A DNA stretch of 64,000 bases from Congeria kusceri (taxonomy: Eukaryota > Mollusca > Bivalvia > Myida > Dreissenidae): contig CM051033.1 of the NCBI GenBank assembly GCA_027627225.1, forward strand, positions 45,780,516-45,844,515, read 5' to 3'. Below are positions 48,975-59,449 of this stretch, piece after piece; position 1 is the stretch's first letter, and every line of letters starts with the position of its first letter. Both the position numbers and the translations under genes were made by a program. Under the pieces are notes generated by a model, which ran no database searches, was not told the origin of the DNA, and saw nothing but the letters and a program-made list of their open reading frames with translations.

Positions 48975-49379
48975 GTAGATTTTTATGTTAAAGATAAGAT
49001 ATTTCTTAAGATGTTTCTGGAATACAGTTCCAGAGAAATATTTGTTTTATTCTTTGAAATTTATGATCAGCAATATATATATATATATAGTTGACCCAGT
49101 TGAACCCAGAATAATTTATTAAACAAACAACAACTGTACGTGTACGAGTACGTGTACATTTAAATGATCATTTTGATAATGTTAATTTGAAACAATAAGA
49201 ACTATCATATGGTTAATATCCATTCATTTCTGATATACAATATGTTTTGTTATAATACAATATGGTACGTTAAACTTGACTTTTTAAGGACAGGCCTATT
49301 TCAGTTGACTATAGTTTTGGATTTGATTACATGTTTTATAGATATTAGATAGGCTAACATACGGTGGCACAGAGGTGAC
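48975..49379. other. no gene seen
   Basis: AT-rich; (TA)n at about 49075-49089 and ACGTGTACGAGTACGTGTAC at about 49138-49157. Confidence 0.4.
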
Positions 49380-50162
49380 ATGCACTATTCTTTCTTTATC
49401 CCGTTCCCACGAGCTATTAACTCGATGGAACGAGATACTAACTTGTGGAAACGAGATACTTTCCCGAGGGAACGATATACTTACTCGACGGAATGAGTTT
49501 ACTAGGAAACGAGATACTAACTCGGGAGAACGAGATACTAACTCGATGAAACGAGATATTAACTCTTGGTTACGAGATACTACCTCGTGGGAACAAAATG
49601 GATATGTCAAGGGATGGACTTACTAATTCGATACTAACTCGAGCGAACGATTTACAGCATAATCGTTTCTGTCGGTCATGGTTATCCTAAAAATTAGATA
49701 TTCGGAAAAATGATTGGTTCTCTAACTCGTGGGAACGAGATACTAGCTCGTGGGAACGACATACTAACTCGTGGGAACGAGCTACTAACTCGTAGGAACG
49801 AGATAGTAGCTCGTGGGAACGACATACTAACTCGTGGGAACGAGATACTAACTCGTGGGAACGAGATACTAGCTCGTGGGAACGACATACTAACTCGTGG
49901 GAACGAGATACTAACTCGTGGGAACGAGATACTAGCTCAGGGGAACGACATGCTAACTCGTGGGAACGAGATACTAACTCGTGGGAACGAGATACTAGCT
50001 CGTGGGAACGACATACTAACTCGTGGGAACGAGATACTAACTCGTGGGAACGAGATACTAGCTCGTGGGAACGACATACTAACTCGTGGGAACGAGACAC
50101 TAACTCGTGGGAACGACATACTAACTCGTGGGAACGAGATACTAACTCGTTCTCTCGACTTA
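49380..50162. repeat. 21-bp minisatellite open on both strands
   Basis: The unit ACTAACTCGTGGGAACGAGA + T repeats about every 21 bp, with an interruption at about 49600-49700. Variants GACATACTAACTCG and GAGATACTAGCTCG alternate in a regular three-unit (63-bp) order from about 49790 to 50110. Each unit contains the hairpin CTCGT-GGGA-ACGAG. As 21 is divisible by three, heptapeptide frames stay open on both strands (TRGNEIL-like on plus, SRSHELV-like on minus). Nothing else supports translation. Confidence 0.95.
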
Positions 50163-50932
50163 GTGTTAGGTTTCTCATCAATAATGCAGTTTCTGAAAAT
50201 TCATACTACGAACAAAATAAATAATGATAAGTAGCACAATGAAAAGTTAGTGTTGTTTTGTAAACTTCAGCTATATATACTCGTAGACTGACCTATTTTA
50301 AGCGGATTCAGTACCGTTTAGCGATGAGATTTGAAAAAAACAAAACAACAACACTTTTTTATCCATCGGGTGATTGTGTTCCACTAAATGGTATCACCAT
50401 TTCAATATCGTTACAAGACAGACAAACAAACTCGGATTGAAAACATTACCGAAAACATACAAAGCATATAACAGTGAATATTATATAACGAAAACAATAT
50501 TAGGGCAAACACTTATTATCATGTAGTCCTTTTTATTTTAGCATACCACTGCATAACTCTTCATGACATTTTAACCCATTTTCACAAAAACTTTCGCGAA
50601 GCTTGTTTCAAACGCTTTCTAGAAAGAAAAAATGTCAAATGTAATAGTGCCCTCTAAAGATGTAATATGATAATGATATTAATATTCGCGAAATATTGTA
50701 AATTATTGCGATAACAAAAATATGAGCTCTTGAACTTATCCGGCAAGGTAATTATTATTTTTTATTAACTTCGCCAAACTTTCGGAAAAATATTATGCCT
50801 TTCACAAAAAAAAAATGCAATCTTTAAATTGTTTCCGTATGCGGATTATCGTGACATTTTCCATTTGACCGTAAGTGAAATGGATAAACACGGGATAAAC
50901 TCATAAACATTGAGTATATTTTCGGCGCCTTA
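50163..50932. other. no gene seen
   Basis: AT-rich sequence without supported features. Confidence 0.4.
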
Positions 50933-51521
50933 GGACGCTTTTCCATATGTCCGTATCTCCATCCGCATTACGCAAATCCACATCCGCCCAAAAATCGAAC
51001 AAGTTGAAAACAGTCGGATTGTTTTCATATGTCCGCAGTCCGTATCCGCAAAAGCCGTCCGCAAGAACTCGCTCAGTGAGCGATTTATGCGGATGCGGAC
51101 GACATGGTATCTAACTTAGCATGTTAAACAAAATGCTGTTATACATAAAACATTGGGAAAATAGAAAAATGGTCTAGATACACTTGGATAACACAACCTA
51201 AGACTCACCGAGTACAATAACTCTGTTATAACGGATTACCTTTAAATAAGTCATGACAGACGCTGTAGATAAAATTGTTGAATGCTTTATATATATTGTC
51301 TAAAATCCACCGCATGTGAATGTTTTCACATACTGGCACAAATATTTGCAACCGACGTACCGGGTAATTAAAAGTGTTCACGTTTCTTACTCAGACATTG
51401 TAACTATTTGAAATAAAGAAGAAAACTAAAATATTCGACGTCAATTTGCGGATTCATGGAAATATTTCGTATAATATTTATGCGGATACGGATGCGGATA
51501 CGGACCTATGGAAAAGCGGCC
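50933..51521. mobile_element. Harbinger-like MITE, copy B (589 bp)
   Basis: The ends GGACGCTTTTCCATATGTCC and ATGGAAAAGCGGCC are inverted, with GTCCGTATCTCC and GGATGCGGATACGGAC next to them. TTA flanks both sides (50930-50932 and 51522-51524). An internal palindromic CTCGCTCAGTGAGCGA is shared in form with copy A (CTCACTGCGCGATTAGTC). Non-coding. Confidence 0.85.
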
Positions 51522-51604
51522 TTATACTTATAAATAGCTAATGTATACGTGTACATTTTGAAGTAAGGGATTGTCGCGAAACGCGTAGTTTTAGTACCCT
51601 GTGC

Positions 51605-53129
51605 TAGTGTTGTGCCGATTAATCATTTCGTCGATTAATCAACGACAAATAGGTAATGATTAATTAGTCGATTAGGATTTGGGATTCTTCGATTAATTGA
51701 AGATACCTATGCATTAGTTATCTTTCTTGAAAAATTTCCAATCCCTTTCTTATAACTTGAACAAGTGATTCAATTCATTTATATGTTTCAGTGACCCAAT
51801 AATATAATTAAATAACACATGCTCATTTAATTAAATACATTGTTCAATAGAATCAAATGTATACATTTATATAATGTAATATGATTTGTAGAACTAATAT
51901 TTGCCTCTAGTAAAGCTGTTGTGTCTTAATTTCAAACAAAGGAGTCCATGATGGCTCCACTCAGTATTGTTAAATATGGAGATATTGCTTTTGTGAAATG
52001 TTTGAAAAAAGGTTATAAAATGTAAAAATAAAAATAATAAAATTATGGTTTTTGTATTCATTTGTCTAGCCGGTTAACTGTCATATTTCTTTAGCTCACC
52101 GTTTTACCTTTGCTTATCAAAAACTAAATCATAGCCATTAACAAGTATGGACCCAGGTATATTTCCTTTCCCCTGGTATCAAAATTTTCGCATTCAGGTT
52201 TGGAGGAATATTGTTAATGCTGCAGTTCAGAAAGATGGCTGTGAAAAGGTCATGTCATGCTTGCTTCTTGTTTTGCTTCTGTCTTAGATTGAAGCTTTAT
52301 TATCATCTATACTTCCTATATTCAAATTTGTCTGAGATCTTTTGGTCATCGACAAATAGATGTTTGGTACCAATTGGGCGGAAAATGAAGTATAGGCACC
52401 CATCCTGCATGTATAAGTTCATTTTTTCCATTTATTTTCACCCCTCCAATAACCACGGTGTTATTGCCTGATCTGGTCGAGTTTAAGACTCTGCTTTGAT
52501 TTTATGGTCCAACAGAAACTGTGTACATTTGATTAAGATTTATGAAAAATTGAGTCCCTTTCTTAGAAAAAAAGCAATTTTTGCATTTTCTTTTACAAAC
52601 AAGGAGTCATAACTACGTAGTTCCAGCTATGATGTTATAGCCACATGTAAATTAGGGGAGTTTTTTTAAGACTGAATGAAAAGTCTCTGCAGAGGAAGTG
52701 GCAATATTTTTTTTTTGATCATCGAATCAAGGGTCATAACTTCTATGTTTATGATTTTTTTGGCGTTGGCATATTTTTGTTCCCAACACCGGATAGAGTT
52801 TTAGAGTTTAATAGTGTTTGTGCGGTTGCTTAACTTTCAATAATTAATATATCTGATTGGTATCTTGTCAACAGTCCAGCGCGTTAGTAGAATAATGCAG
52901 TTAGAAAACTGTATTCACAAAAACATGTTTTATGCCCATTTCCTTCATAATTGCTATATAAATCAGACACGTATTTATTGCCAAACTAAATAAAATAATG
53001 TAAATAACTGAAACGTTGCTGTCTATGGTATATTTCCTCTACTTTCAAGAATCCTGATTAATCGGTTATTTAGTCAGAACTTGTTGCTGATTACTCGACT
53101 AAAATTTTGGACACTGATTAACAACACTA
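51605..53129. mobile_element. non-autonomous hAT-type transposon (1525 bp) with perfect 8-bp TSD
   Basis: The left end TAGTGTTGTGCCGATTAATC is matched at the right by GATTAACAACACTA in inverted orientation. CCCTGTGC directly flanks both ends (51597-51604 and 53130-53137). TAGTGTTG-type ends with 8-bp duplications are the hallmark of hAT elements. Subterminal regions repeat CGATTAAT and TCGACTAA words. The interior has no transposase: the longest frame (52211-52471, 86 codons) is Cys/Phe-rich and unlike hAT proteins. The element needs a partner transposase for movement. Confidence 0.9.
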
Positions 53130-53649
53130 CCCTGTGCAAATCATGCTTACCCGTGCAAATCGTGCGTAATATGTCACAAACGGGACTCCTTAGCCATTTG
53201 AAAAATCGCAGTTTTACTTTCGATCTATATTTTCGGAAAACGGATCACGCTTGTCATTTATGCATCGGTTATCGACGAAGGTAGGTGTTGATTTTAAGTT
53301 CGTAAACTTTGTATTCCTTTTACCCTTTGTAATAAGATGAATACGAAAAAACTCGGTATTTAAACTGTACAGTTTAACGATATATAATTTTAATTTAGCA
53401 AATAGCTTGTACAACGTTGTAGAATAATATCCACTCTCACGCGTAACGGAAGTTCTCGCTTATATCGAATTTCATAAGTATTTCAAACAAATATTACATT
53501 TAACGGTTATTTTTCCGTGAACACATGTTTAACGTTTTTAAACATTGACCAATAAGTTCCGGCTTGTATAGGTCTAAACGTTCGATTTTTAGATGGAGAC
53601 AACTCGAAACGATTATGGTTACATGATTAGTCTCCCTTTTTAATTGAAG

Positions 53650-55158
53650 CGTTTTTAGCTCACCTAAGCACGTAGTGCTCGGTGAGCTTTTGGTATAGCG
53701 GAGCTCTCCGGCGTCGTCCATCGTCCGTCATCCGTATGCCGTTAACAATTTGGACCGTTATTGCAATAAAGACAACATTTTTTATTCAATCTTGACCTTA
53801 CTTACACAGTTTGTGTATGACCATTAACTCTCTAATGGGATTGTTATTTGGTGAGATCACACCAGTAACTCTAGAGTTATTGCCCCTTTTTCATGCAAAT
53901 AAAGGGCAAAAATGCCTTTTTCAACTTATAGACTTTATTTTCAATCCAATCCTAACCAAACTTTTACAGTTTGTGTATGACAATCAGATTACAGAAGACG
54001 CCGAACATGGGCCAGATCGTGTTTTAAACACCAGAGTTATTGCCCTTTGTTTATTAAAAAATATACAAAAATGGACATTATTCAGGATTCAGACTTCATT
54101 CTTCACCAATCTTGCACAATTTGTCTATTACCATGAGATTACAGTTGAAGTCGAATATAAGCAAGATCGTACCAGAAACACCAGAGTTATTGCATTTTGT
54201 GGAAAAATATGCAAAAACTGACATTTTTCAGGATAGAGACTTCATTTGTCATCCAATCTTCACCAATGTTGCACAGTTTGTCTGTGACTATGAGATTGAA
54301 GGTGAAGTTGTAAATAAGCCAAATCGGGCAAGAAACACCAGATTTATTGTCCTTTGTTTGTGAAAAAAATATACAAAAATGGACATTATTCAGGATAGAG
54401 ACTTCATTTTTTATCCAATCGTCACCAAGCGTGTACAGTTTGTCTATGAACGTAAGACTACAGGTGAAATCGAATATAAGGATGATCGGGCAAGAAACAC
54501 TGGAGTTATTGCCCTTTGTGTTTGGAAAAAAACGTGAACAAGTTATCAATGATTGGCTTGCACACACGATTTTTTATTCAATGTTTACCAAACTTACACA
54601 GTTTGCATATGACCATAAAAATTGATTGATAAAATTTGATTTCCAAGAGTTGCAAACCTTGCATGCAGCTATTTGAACATGAACATTGATCAGATGGCTT
54701 AAGAGCCTGCATTAACATCATTTATCATCATTGGACAGAAAATTATCAAAGGAAAAGCAAAACTTGACCTTATAGCACATGCATTGCAATTATCGCATTG
54801 CAGCTAGTTCTCAAAAACTGTCTGTGAAAATGACATCAAAATGTCAAAAAAAATAAATATATATATAATGTACTGTTTGTGCATTGCCAGAATTGTCACT
54901 GACTTAATGAAAAAGGGTCAAGTAAGAATATCAAGAAAAATGATTTGAGAACCAATAGCAAAAAAAACGCACATCCACTACCGAACTCGTACTTTAAGTA
55001 GCCCATTGCACTGACCAATGTTTTAAATCAAAATTGATCCTAGCCACCTTTTCGTATTTTTCAGATTCCTTAATTTTCAAACCTGTCACAACAGTATGGT
55101 CTTCATCTGTACCAGTTCTCAGGTGAGAGCTTTGGGCCATGATGGCCCTCTTGTTTCT
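53650..55158. mobile_element. tandem-core element, AGCTCACC / GGCCCTCTTG family, copy 1
   Basis: The left arm is AGCTCACCTAAGCACGTAGT then GCTCGGTGAGCTTTT, with CGTCGTCCATCGTCCGTC. The core has about five ~153-bp units: ACACCAGAGTTATTGCCCTT, AAAATATACAAAAATGGACA, TTATTCAGGATAGAGACTTC and TTGCACAGTTTGTCTATGA. The right arm is CTCAGGTGAGAGCTTTGGGC then CATGATGGCCCTCTTG. The arms are shared with the element at 60441-61158, but the core units are unrelated to it. TTT flanks both sides. The open frames at 53811-54625 come from the units. Confidence 0.85.
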
Positions 55159-55374
55159 AATTGGCATTTTTTACTACCGGTAGATCTACATTCTAGATGC
55201 TGGAAATAAAATACCTCGCAATAATGAAGTGAGGATATAATAAGTTCCTTTGAAATACATGCATAGATTTACATACATATATCCTAAAGGGACATTACAG
55301 TTTCTTTTCAAAATCATATAAAATACGAAACAAAAGTATAATGCTAAACAAATAGTAGTGTCAACTTTTGATTT

Positions 55375-56335
55375 CATGCCAATGTTTGTTGGCATAATAT
55401 CTAGATCAAGTTTGATAATTAGTTTGTAATAATAATATCTAGGCCAGTTTTGATAACCATTTAAATCAGTCCAGGAATTGTGGAGTTAATACCATTGAAT
55501 TATCTGAAATTGGCCTTTTTAGCGGTTTCCGCTCTTTAAATCCAACAATGTTCATCCAATCTTCACTAAACTTCATGTTTGTGGGCATAAAAGCTCGTCA
55601 AAGTTTAATAATCAGCCAAGTCGCCTCATGAATTATGGAGTTATGGCCCTTTAGTAATCTAAAATTAGCCTTTTTAGCCGTTTCCACTCTCTAAGTCTAA
55701 CAGTTTTCATCCAATCTGCACCAATTTTCATATAAATGTTTTTAATAATAATATATTGGTCAAGTTCATTTATCAGCCAAATCGCCCCAGGAATTGTGGA
55801 GTTATTGCCCTTGAGTTCTCTGGAATTGGCCTTTTTAGCAGTTTGCACTCTTTAGGACCAACACTGTTATTCGGATCTTCACCAATCTTCATGAAAATGT
55901 GTGCAATATCTCGGCCAAGTTTGATAACCAGTCAAAATAGCACAGGCATTGTGATAATTATTGCAATTGAATTATCGGAAATTGGCCTTTTTTGCGGTGT
56001 CTGCTAGCTAAGTCCGACAATGTTCATCCAATCTTCACCAAACTTCATGAACATGTTTGTGGGCATGATATCTCTGCCAGGTTTAATAATCAGCCAAATC
56101 GCCCCAGAAATTGTAGGGTCATGGTCCTTGAATTATCGGAAATTGGCCTTTTCAACCGTTTCCGTTCTCTAAGTCCGACAGTTCATAGCCGATCTCTTTG
56201 TGGGCATATTATCGATAATCAAACAAATTGTCCCATTAACTGTGGAGTTATGGCCCTTGATTATCTAAAATTAGCCTTTTAAGCTATTTTAAACTAGAAG
56301 GGGCTTAACTGTTTTACAAACAGCTCTTGTGTCTG
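55375..56335. repeat. ~155-bp tandem array, ~6 units
   Basis: Unit landmarks are AATCGCCCCAGGAATTGTGG, AGTTATGGCCCTTGAATTAT, GGAAATTGGCCTTTTTAGC, GTTTCCGCTCTCTAAGTCC, AATGTTCATCCAATCTTCAC and TGTTTGTGGGCATAATATCT. The right end AACTAGAAGGGGCTTAACTG then CAAACAGCTCTTGTGTCTG may be an arm. The open frames at 55651-56282 are artefacts of the units. Confidence 0.88.
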
Positions 56336-56710
56336 TTAAAAACTACTACGAGCAATATTAAAACGTGAAACCTTGATGTCATTGCTGTTGGTAGTATTTT
56401 TCAGGGTCTGTAATAATGACATATGTAATTGTTGTCCCCAGTATTCAATTGAATTCAATATGTGTATTGCGTAAAACAAACTTTGGTTCCTTATGGTCCC
56501 CAATATTCAATTAAATTCAATATATTTATTACGTAAAACATAATAACATGTTTGTATCAATTGCAATATAAGACAATGTTAATATTAATTCAGACTTCTC
56601 TTCTTCACACCTGGTTTGTGATATGTCCGTTTGGTGTTTGACAGTCAAGTGTTCCAACTACACCAATGTCACGGCATGAACTTGGTCACTTAAAGGGGAG
56701 AAGTTGTGTG
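56336..56710. other. no gene seen
   Basis: CAGTATTCAATTGAATTCAATAT-type sequence occurs twice (about 56440 and 56502), with TATTGCGTAAAACA after each copy: a ~60-bp imperfect direct duplication. Confidence 0.5.
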
Positions 56711-56788
56711 GCGGCCCGGTTAGCTCAGTCGGGAGAGCACTCGCCCTGATAGCGAGGGGTCCTGGGTTCAAGTCCCGGACTGGCCGCA
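56711..56788 (+). tRNA. tRNA-like gene or pseudogene (anticodon uncertain)
   Basis: Consensus internal Pol III promoters are present: A box TAGCTCAGTCGG (56721-56732) and B box GGTTCAAGTCC (56765-56775). The D arm (GCTC..GAGC), anticodon arm (CTCGC-CCTGATA-GCGAG) and T arm (CTGGG-TTCAAGT-CCCGG) all fold. The anticodon loop has C where U33 is expected, so the anticodon would read TGA by position or GAT by shifting one base; neither is convincing. The acceptor region is odd: GCGGCC pairs with GGCCGC and GGT with ACT, giving a nine-pair stem with a bulged C in place of seven pairs. TTTTC follows at 56790, a possible weak terminator. It is best called a tRNA-derived Pol III unit, perhaps belonging to the repeat that follows. 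Confidence 0.6.
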
Positions 56789-56811
56789 CAATTTTCTCAC
56801 CCTGTGACATT

Positions 56812-57061
56812 TGGCGCCCAACGTGGTTACCCGGGTTAACTCTCCGAGGGCCCGTTGTAATTATATAACAACATGAATTCCTGAATTCGAGGACGAATTC
56901 ATATTTGAGCGCTGTTGTATGTCACGGCATGAACTTGGCCGTGACATACACCCTCGCTCGAATATGAATTTATCCTTGTATTCAGGGTGTTATATATACC
57001 ACGGGCCTCTTAAGAGTATACCCTGGAAACGTCACGGCCCCACGTTTGGCGCCAATTTGTC
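56812..57061. repeat. ~250-bp long inverted repeat with LTR-PBS-like ends
   Basis: The left arm runs TTTGGCGCCCAACGTGG, GAGGGCCCG, TTATATAACA, GAATTCATATTTGAGCG, TGTATGTCACGGC. The right arm is its inverse: GCCGTGACATACA, CGCTCGAATATGAATTT, TGTTATATA, CGGGCCTC, CCCCACGTTTGGCGCCAA. The centre is ATGAACTTG. TGGCGCC is a common primer-binding-site start in LTR retroelements, and the left copy follows TGTGACA, a plausible LTR end, so two LTR fragments head to head is one reading. The tRNA-like gene is 25 bp to the left. Confidence 0.7.
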
Positions 57062-57503
57062 GCAGGTGACTCTGGTAAAAATAGGGCGCAGTAATGAGAA
57101 AAACAAAAAAACGCGAAGACACGGTAACGTGTTGACTCTTTGAATGTCAATCTCTTAATGGCGCAATCGTGTGAAAACGTGCACGAGGAAAACTAGTTAG
57201 TAAAGTGATTGTCGATTTGGTGAAATGAATGAAAATGGGCTAAACAACACACATAAAACAGATACAGACAAATTGTCCTGGTGACATTAACAATATATGA
57301 ATACAGCAGATCTAACACGATGGAAAAATGGTATTAAAGAGAGCCCAGTGTACGCATGCTTTATAAGTACAGTAGGCTATTATGTGACTGAAACCTTATA
57401 CAAAAACAGATGTGTAGAATGAAGGTTCAACCTGGTGTCATTTCTGTAAACAGAACTGAGTACACAACGAAATTGATAACTGTGGAATTAGTCTCAAAAT
57501 ATG

Positions 57504-57818
57504 ATGCCCTGAGAGTTTGTATTTTTCACATCACTTGTTATAGTGTACTCTTGTCTAACAATGAGAGTTTGTATTTTTCACATCACATGTTATAGTGTAC
57601 TCTTGTCTAACAATGAGAGTTTGTATTTTTCACATCACTTGTTATAGTGTACTCTTGTCTAACAATGAGAGTTTGTATTTTTCACATCACTTGTTATAGT
57701 GTACTCTTGTCTAACAATGAGAGTTTGTATTTTTCACATCACTTGTTATAGTGTATGCCCTGAGAGTTTGTATTTTTCACATCACTTGTTACAGTGTACT
57801 CTTGTTTAACAATGAAAG
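57504..57818. repeat. 52-bp tandem repeat, ~6 copies
   Basis: The unit is GAGAGTTTGTATTTTTCACA, TCACTTGTTATAGTGTACTC, TTGTCTAACAAT. Copies are nearly identical, implying recent expansion. The first and the last-but-one junctions carry ATGCCCT in place of CTCTTGTCTAACA, as if the block had itself been duplicated. Confidence 0.95.
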
Positions 57819-58373
57819 TGTCTAAAAGTTAAAAAACAAAAATGCACTTTATTTCATAAAATTATCATGTATGAATATATTTATAATATATTTACGATAT
57901 TCAAACAAATACAAATACTAAGTAAGATTTAATAAAACGTGTGTTTATTTATATGCAAATGGTAAACACATTTTAAAAAGGAGGTCCACTTTTAGAACCT
58001 ACAATATTATTTTTTTTACACGATCATAAGAATTTTGGTTTCGATTTAAAATCCATAACAAAAATAGAAAATATGGTTTCCGCTCAAACAGTTTAACTTA
58101 AGTATGAATTTTGATATTGTAATTAAACTTAATACATGTATAAAGATATCTTATCTTGAGTCATCGCTTGGGATTCATATCGGGTGGGTGGGCAAGGTCA
58201 TGGTCACTATTACTACATTTAATATAGAAAAATGGTTTCCAACTTAATGACTCAGGAAAGAGTTGAGCTATTGTAAAAAGGAATAATACATGGATACATT
58301 ATAGCACAATTCCAAGTGGAATTGCGTATGAGGGTGAGTGTTTTAGTGTCTTTTATGACAATACTGACTTTCA
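57819..58373. other. no gene seen
   Basis: AT-rich sequence without supported features. Confidence 0.4.
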
Positions 58374-58867
58374 GGGCGCTTTTCCATATGTCCGTATCTG
58401 CATCCTCGAATGCTTAACCGTAATCCGTTTCCATAATCATGTTCGCTGTCTACAAAGCGCATCTGGACGACAATGTATGTCACTCTGCAAGTTGAAAGAA
58501 GTGCGTTTACAGAAATTGTCCAGGAACAGCCGAAGAACACCATATTATGCATGCATAAGACATCATAAGTATATTTTCTGCGTAATAACAAGTCACATTT
58601 GTAGAAACATGAATAATGCCGTAGATGTAAATGGTGGATAATGGCTCACAATCCCCCAGTTGTTTATTATGTCGAATATTTGCATACAATACTAACAATG
58701 TACAAAACATTAAAATGTTTGTATTATTCCAACTCATGGATATTTCTTCATTGGAAAAAAAGAACAAAACTAAAATAGTCAATGGTAAATTGTATGCAAA
58801 TACATGGAAAAAGGCGTCCATATTGTAGTTCTTGCGGATACTGATGCGGACATATGGGAAAGCGGCC
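58374..58867. mobile_element. Harbinger-like MITE, copy C (494 bp)
   Basis: The ends GGGCGCTTTTCCATATGTCC and CATATGGGAAAGCGGCC are inverted and match copies A and B. Next to them lie GTATCTGCATCC and GCGGATACTGATGCGG. The flanks (TCA and TTT) do not match, so the target-site duplication has decayed or the ends have changed. Overlapping open frames (58343-58875) are unsupported. Confidence 0.8.
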
Positions 58868-59392
58868 TTTTGCATTTCTTTTGAGAAATTTGGTTTTCAT
58901 GAAATGTTCCATGTTTCTTGTTAAGCTACTAATATTGGCAGTAGCATTGGTTTAATTGACAAGTATAAAGTGAAAAATACACACTCATTTAAACCTACTG
59001 GGTTTTATATTATTGGCGTTATTTTATATGTATTTTTTTTAGTTATTTAAACAATATCAACTGTTTTCATTCAAATACACTGTACATTCAGTTAGGAAAA
59101 CAACTTAGTTTGCAGACAGGCACTGGACATGTTTCCACGATACATAATTTGCATGAACAATATTTTTACTTAAAATGAAATATACATATATTTAATGAAA
59201 TGACAAAAATCACGTTATTTTTTCTGTTTTTTACTATCCACATATATAATGGAAATACGCCAAATACATAATTATTTTAATTGCACGTCAATTTATATTC
59301 ATTTATCTCTGGTATCAAAACAACTATGAATTTTTTTAAGCAAACAATTATTGTGTTTTCTTTACTTTTCACCGTACTGTTGTATGTTTCAG
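58868..59392. other. region upstream of the second sacsin-like gene; no promoter recognised
   Basis: AT-rich. It ends in a polypyrimidine-rich acceptor (TTCTTTACTTTTCACC..TTTCAG) at 59392, so an untranslated first exon probably lies upstream. I could not identify that exon or a core promoter. Confidence 0.4.
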
Positions 59393-59449
59393 ATGCATAA
59401 TTTACACACTGATGTGATGTGTTAACAAAACAATGGGTTAACACCATGG
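59393..59449 (+). other. predicted 5' UTR/start exon of sacsin-like gene (ATG + one base)
   Basis: The exon is framed by the acceptor TGTATGTTTCAG (to 59392) and the donor GTAAGT at 59450. Its last four bases, ATGG in a strong start context (AACACCATGG), leave phase 1, exactly what the next recognised exon (62926, entering with GT) needs. Together they give Met-Gly-Asp-Ser-Asp. Three short upstream frames (ATG at 59393, 59415 and 59433, each ending at a TAA) precede this ATG in the exon and could lower translation. The pairing is inferred from phase and splice sites only. Confidence 0.5.

Noticed and set aside
49687..50234. Heptad-repeat proteins on both strands
   Set aside because: A 21-bp unit without stop codons opens all such frames; no promoter, splice or homology support.
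53811..54625. ORFs of 83-136 codons on both strands
   Set aside because: Generated by ~153-bp tandem units of a mobile element.
56711..56788. Functional tRNA-Ile(GAT) or tRNA-Ser(TGA)
   Set aside because: U33 is missing at the position the stem dictates, the acceptor stem is irregular, and no long variable arm (needed for Ser) is present.
58507..58875. 122-codon minus-strand ORF
   Set aside because: It starts outside a MITE and runs through its inverted repeat; composition is not protein-like.
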